A stretch of DNA of 56,079 nucleotides, from assembly GCA_910577325.1 (NCBI GenBank), contig CAJTMR010000022.1, forward strand, positions 1 to 56,079, given 5' to 3'. This document shows, in pieces, positions 52,891 through 56,079 of the stretch; position 1 is the first letter of the stretch; each line of letters starts with the position of its first letter. The stretch is from an uncultured Parabacteroides sp. GTDB taxonomy: Bacteria > Bacteroidota > Bacteroidia > Bacteroidales > Tannerellaceae. Below the pieces are notes generated by a model. That model ran no database searches. It was not told where the DNA came from and saw nothing but the letters and a program-made list of their open reading frames with translations. The translations under genes were made by a program, and so were the position numbers.

Positions 52891-53878
52891 TATATCCCCA
52901 TTTAAGATAAATTGCTCCCCATGTAAAACCGGCGCCAAAAGCGGCAAGTATCAGGTTATCGCCTTTTTTCAGCTTGTCTTCCCACTCCCAAAGGCAGATA
53001 GGAATTGTCCCGGCACTGGTATTCCCATATTTCTGGATATTGATCATGACCTTTTCCATATCCACTCCCAAACGTTTAGCCGTAGCATCAATGATACGCA
53101 AATTTGCCTGGTGAGGCACGATCCATGAGATATCGTCGTGTGCCAGTCCGTTCCGTTCAGCGATCTCGGCAGCGACATCAGCCATATACGAAACTGCATA
53201 CTTAAAAACATATTTGCCATCCTGAAAAACAAAATGCTCACGGTTATTCACCGTTTCATGTGAAGGCGGATAGGCTGAACCACCGGATTTCATAATCAAA
53301 TGTGAATAGCCTACACCATCCGTACGCAGGATCGTATCCATCACCCCCACTTCTTCCTCCGTTGGTTCGAGCAACACAGCCCCGCAAGCATCACCAAACA
53401 AAGGACAAGTGGAACGATCCTGATAATCCGTTATAGCGGTCATTTTATCTCCAGCCACGACAACCACTTTCTTATAGCGTCCCGAACGGATATAGTTAGA
53501 ACCAGTTTCCAAAGCATACAAAAAACCGGCACAAGCTCCCTGCAAATCAAAAGTCATCGCATTCTTGCAACCGGTATGGTAGGCTATAATGGAAGAAGTA
53601 GTCGGGAAATGATGGTCAGGCGTAGTCGTAGCCGTGAGGATCACTTCTATTTCTTCTGGGTTCACATTTGTCTTTTCGAGTAACTGCTTCACAGCTCGTA
53701 TACCCATATATGAGGTCCCCATGCCCTCACCTTTCAAAATTCGGCGTTCTTTGATGCCAACACGCGTCATGATCCATTCATCCGTCGTATCCACCAACTT
53801 CGAAATATCTTCGTTCGTCAATACATCTTCGGGAACGTATCCGCCTACGCCTGTTATTACCGCATTTATCTTATCCAT
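52880..53878 (-). CDS. fabH: 3-oxoacyl-ACP synthase III
   Basis: Starts fatty-acid synthesis by condensing acetyl-CoA (or a branched primer) with malonyl-ACP. In the 332-residue protein the catalytic triad is C116 (LQGACAGFLYAL), H256 (WIVPHQAN) and N286 (YGNTSAGT). N-terminal ITGVGGYVPEDVLTN and the glycine-rich C-terminal AAFGAGFTWGA are family-typical. It follows rpmF across a terminator-like hairpin; the yceD-rpmF-fabH order is conserved very widely and links ribosome and lipid synthesis. Confidence 0.98.
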   Translation of the reverse strand: MDKINAVITGVGGYVPEDVLTNEDISKLVDTTDEWIMTRVGIKERRILKGEGMGTSYMGIRAVKQLLEKTNVNPEEIEVILTATTTPDHHFPTTSSIIAYHTGCKNAMTFDLQGACAGFLYALETGSNYIRSGRYKKVVVVAGDKMTAITDYQDRSTCPLFGDACGAVLLEPTEEEVGVMDTILRTDGVGYSHLIMKSGGSAYPPSHETVNNREHFVFQDGKYVFKYAVSYMADVAAEIAERNGLAHDDISWIVPHQANLRIIDATAKRLGVDMEKVMINIQKYGNTSAGTIPICLWEWEDKLKKGDNLILAAFGAGFTWGAIYLKWGYNGK

Positions 53879-53911
53879 ATTTTTTTAAATAAAAGGACTA
53901 TATATCCCAAT

Positions 53912-53943
53912 TAAAAAAAAGCCCTAAAAAAACTTTTAGGGCT
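53912..53943 (-). terminator. Hairpin terminator between rpmF and fabH
   Basis: AGCCCTAAAA (53920-53929), loop AAAC, TTTTAGGGCT (53934-53943), a perfect 10-bp stem. On the minus strand it is followed by eight Ts. fabH has no obvious TAnnTTTG box of its own between this and its ATG, so partial read-through is likely. Confidence 0.85.
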
Positions 53944-53982
53944 ATTTCTTGGTTTATCAAAACTCTATCAGTTCGGATAAAC

Positions 53983-54168
53983 TTACACAGCAGCTTCTTT
54001 TTCGATAGCTAACTTACCTCTGTAATAACCGCATTCGCCGCATACAGTGTGATAAATGTGCCATGCGCCGCAATTCGGGCAAATAGCCATTGTGGGAGCG
54101 ACAGCCTTGTCATGAGTTCTTCTCTTGGCTGTTCTTGTCTTACCTTGTCTTCTTTTAGGATGTGCCAT
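53983..54168 (-). CDS. rpmF: 50S ribosomal protein L32 (zinc-binding form)
   Basis: 61 residues. It has the basic N-terminus MAHPKRRQGKTRTAKRRTHD, then the zinc ribbon C30-x2-C33...C43-x2-C46. A zinc-type C+ form. It starts 12 nt after the DUF177 gene, the standard yceD-rpmF pair. Confidence 0.98.
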   Translation of the reverse strand: MAHPKRRQGKTRTAKRRTHDKAVAPTMAICPNCGAWHIYHTVCGECGYYRGKLAIEKEAAV

Positions 54169-54180
54169 GTTTTAATTTAT

Positions 54181-54765
54181 TTAATTGTTATCATTCTCAA
54201 GTAAACCTTTCAGACCATCCCATCTCGGATCTGTTGCCACGGGTACATCGTCGATTGTGATATCATCTTCCACGCCATCGTCTTCATACCCATCATCTCC
54301 GTCTTCAGTGCTTCTGGCAGTATGCTTCTTCAGCTTGGACGACATCGCTTTATTACATTTTCCCGGAGCATGCACATGTTTCATCGGAATTGCCAATGCA
54401 ATAAATTCATACAAGAACCACGCAAGGTTAATAGCACCTTCGTCTTCCGGTATAACCACTACTTCGTCACTTTCTTCGGCATATTCTTTACCGAACTTTA
54501 CCACCAGGCGATTATGTGTGTCAACTGGGATTTCCATATCGTCCAGACATCTATCGCACGGAACCATAACAACACCTTCAATCTGAAAGTTCATTTCAAA
54601 CATCATGGAAGACCGTTTCACCGTGAGGCGAACCTTCACTTTTCCTTTTTGGACTTGATCTCCATCGATGTCCACAAAAAACTTATTCTCCAATAAATAC
54701 TCGAATTCGTGTACTCCTGGAGTGAGATTTTTCAAATCTACATTATATAATTTAAACTTTCCCAA
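54181..54765 (-). CDS. yceD: DUF177 (YceD) family protein
   Basis: 194 residues. Family pattern CDRCL with paired cysteines near 90 (VPCDRCLDDMEIPVD) and the acidic tail (ARSTEDGDDGYEDDGVEDDITIDD). YceD proteins sit in front of rpmF in nearly all bacteria and have been tied to 23S rRNA metabolism and ribosome assembly. It has its own promoter with TACCTTTG and starts the yceD-rpmF-fabH-era-der cluster. Confidence 0.94.
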   Translation of the reverse strand: MGKFKLYNVDLKNLTPGVHEFEYLLENKFFVDIDGDQVQKGKVKVRLTVKRSSMMFEMNFQIEGVVMVPCDRCLDDMEIPVDTHNRLVVKFGKEYAEESDEVVVIPEDEGAINLAWFLYEFIALAIPMKHVHAPGKCNKAMSSKLKKHTARSTEDGDDGYEDDGVEDDITIDDVPVATDPRWDGLKGLLENDNN

Positions 54766-54788
54766 AGCCTTTTAGTGTAAAAACCTTG

Positions 54789-54821
54789 CAAAGGTACGAA
54801 AAAACTAAACACAAATGCAAT
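54789..54821 (-). promoter_or_regulatory. Promoter of yceD-rpmF
   Basis: Minus-strand TACCTTTG (54796-54789) with ATTG (54821-54818) 21 bp upstream, one base off the -33 consensus. Confidence 0.65.
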
Positions 54822-54853
54822 AAGTTTGTAGTTATTTTTTATTATCTAAGATT

Positions 54854-56008
54854 TTAGCCCTCACATTTTCGAAGTTCAATGCGAAAAGTCGTGCCTTTGC
54901 CGACTTCCGAACTCTTAACGAATATCTTCCCTCCATGATACGATTCGATAATACGCTTAACCAGAGACAATCCTAATCCCCAGCCACGTTTCTTTGTCGT
55001 ATAGCCAGGGTTAAATACGGTTTTGAATTTAGACTTGGCAATTCCCTTCCCTGTATCGGTAACATCGATACGAACGACCTTGTCACGTTCTTCCACCTGA
55101 AAAGTAATTTCCCCCTGTCCTTCCATCGCATCTACTGCATTTTTTGTCAAATTTTCAATAACCCAAGCAAAAAGAGAGTCATTCATCAACACGGGGACTG
55201 GCTCATCGATTAGATGCGTATAAATCTTGACTTTAGAAGAAATACGCGTGCTCATATAACTTAAGGCCGAACAAATAGAATTGTTGATATCTACTGGAAC
55301 CGGATCTGGATTAGAACCGATCTTGGAAAAACGCTCTGCGATCGTTTCCAAACGCGCCACATCTTTTTCCATTTCGTTCAAAAGGAAAGGGTCCATATCC
55401 TTTGTGCGCAAATACTCCACCCAAGCTATCAGAGACGAAATAGGCGTTCCTAACTGATGAGCCGTCTCCTTGGACAATCCAACCCATACTTTATTCTGCT
55501 CGGCCTTCTTTGTGCTTGCAAGTGCCAGAAAAGCGATCACAATGAAAACGAATACAACCGTAAGCTGCACATAAGGATAAATCAACAATCTTTTTAAAAT
55601 GACAGAATCATCATAATAAACATACTGGAAGACCCCATCCTCCATATCAATCACAATTGTATTTTTGCTTTTCAGTTCTTTTACCTTCGCCTTCTTGAAT
55701 TCTTCTACACCATTTTCTGGAAAACTTATATTCTTCACGAACATAATACTATCTTTGTCATTACAAAGAACTACCGGAATAGTCGTATTCCCTTCCAGGA
55801 TCTTTAAAACAAGAGACAAATCCACAGCCGTATTCTTACTTGCTGTCAACCGGGTAGCTTCCGCCCACACTTCCATTTTTTGGCGTTCCTCCTGAGCCAA
55901 GTCCTTTATCAACATATCAGAGACAACAAGTGAAGCAATCGCGATCAGGATAGCCGTAAAAATAAACACAAATTTCAGCCACTGACGAGAATCATATATA
56001 CTTTTCAT
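54854..56008 (-). CDS. Two-component sensor histidine kinase
   Basis: 384 residues from the ATG at 56008 (MKSIYDSRQWLK); an upstream TTG start would only add IEYFD. TM1 is about 10-31, a periplasmic sensor of about 110 residues follows, TM2 is about 143-165, then a HisKA-like segment with the phospho-acceptor H184 in SKETAHQLGTPISSL and an HATPase domain with ENLTKNAVDAM, DTGKGI and GWGLGLSLVKRI. The H-box AHQLGTP marks the Bacteroidetes-type kinases. No response regulator gene is adjacent in the window. It starts 14 nt after the partial upstream gene. Confidence 0.94.
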   Translation of the reverse strand: MKSIYDSRQWLKFVFIFTAILIAIASLVVSDMLIKDLAQEERQKMEVWAEATRLTASKNTAVDLSLVLKILEGNTTIPVVLCNDKDSIMFVKNISFPENGVEEFKKAKVKELKSKNTIVIDMEDGVFQYVYYDDSVILKRLLIYPYVQLTVVFVFIVIAFLALASTKKAEQNKVWVGLSKETAHQLGTPISSLIAWVEYLRTKDMDPFLLNEMEKDVARLETIAERFSKIGSNPDPVPVDINNSICSALSYMSTRISSKVKIYTHLIDEPVPVLMNDSLFAWVIENLTKNAVDAMEGQGEITFQVEERDKVVRIDVTDTGKGIAKSKFKTVFNPGYTTKKRGWGLGLSLVKRIIESYHGGKIFVKSSEVGKGTTFRIELRKCEG

Positions 56009-56022
56009 ATCAAAATATTCAA

Positions 56023-56079
56023 TCAATACATATTGAACGAAAAAGTCAGAGTAATATTATACCTCCCCACGAAAACCAT
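56023..56079 (-). CDS. C-terminal end of an upstream gene, possibly an outer-membrane protein (partial)
   Basis: The last 18 codons of a minus-strand frame that leaves the window: MVFVGRYNITLTFSFNMY and stop at 56023-56025. The alternating hydrophobic and aromatic pattern resembles the last strand of an outer-membrane barrel. Only 14 nt separate it from the kinase ATG, so the two may form an operon. Short and therefore uncertain. Confidence 0.35.
   Translation of the reverse strand: MVFVGRYNITLTFSFNMY

Overview
The window is chromosomal DNA of a gut Bacteroidales bacterium, most likely Parabacteroides (Tannerellaceae). Evidence: a SusC/SusD pair, the Bacteroidetes-type promoter box TAnnTTTG in front of many genes, short or absent Shine-Dalgarno sites, conserved Bacteroidales gene orders (clpP-clpX-recQ; ftsX-DUF3098-uppP-truB-queA-folK; yceD-rpmF-fabH-era-der), and a large secreted protein with a C-terminal DUF6383-type domain, which I associate mainly with Parabacteroides. 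The genus is an inference; no rRNA is present.

Layout. 0.6-10 kb is housekeeping: recQ, clpX, clpP and tig on the minus strand, a CPBP membrane protease, lptB, then a MlaE/MlaF lipid-transport pair. 10-20.3 kb is a small polysaccharide-utilisation locus read leftwards: ECF sigma, FecR anti-sigma, SusC with an STN signalling domain, SusD, a GH106-like lipoprotein, and a 55-codon remnant of another glycosidase. 20.4-29.4 kb holds an M16 peptidase lipoprotein, metK with a long leader, and the ftsX-to-folK operon. 29.7-33.9 kb has a 1038-residue secreted DUF6383 protein behind a 1-kb gene-free region. 33.9-46.4 kb has miaB, a possible small RNA, a CoA-transferase, a uronate set (KduD, KduI, DUF2264), a porin-like protein, a GH95 fucosidase and an MsbA-like exporter. 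46.6-50.1 kb carries a two-gene radical SAM/lipoprotein system and a GH123-like protein. 50.1-50.7 kb has a 179-bp MITE-like element and tRNA-Val(GAC). The last 5.4 kb is der, era, fabH, rpmF, yceD (DUF177) and a sensor histidine kinase.

How the genes work together. The sigma/FecR/STN-SusC set should form a trans-envelope switch that turns on glycan uptake and an attached rhamnosidase-type enzyme. DUF2264, KduI and KduD fit release and catabolism of uronic acids. The radical SAM enzyme overlaps its lipoprotein partner by four bases; this pair matches the family pair known as the rSAM/lipoprotein system, whose product and role are unknown to me, and it is the best candidate here for an undescribed biological system.

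Non-coding points of note: a perfect 28-bp palindrome inside the sigma-factor gene; palindromes at the sigma and susC promoters; AATTG-type repeat arrays that begin at the stop codons of three unrelated genes, one of which supplies the -33 box of metK; and a MITE-end-like sequence that supplies the last codons and stop of the CPBP protease gene.
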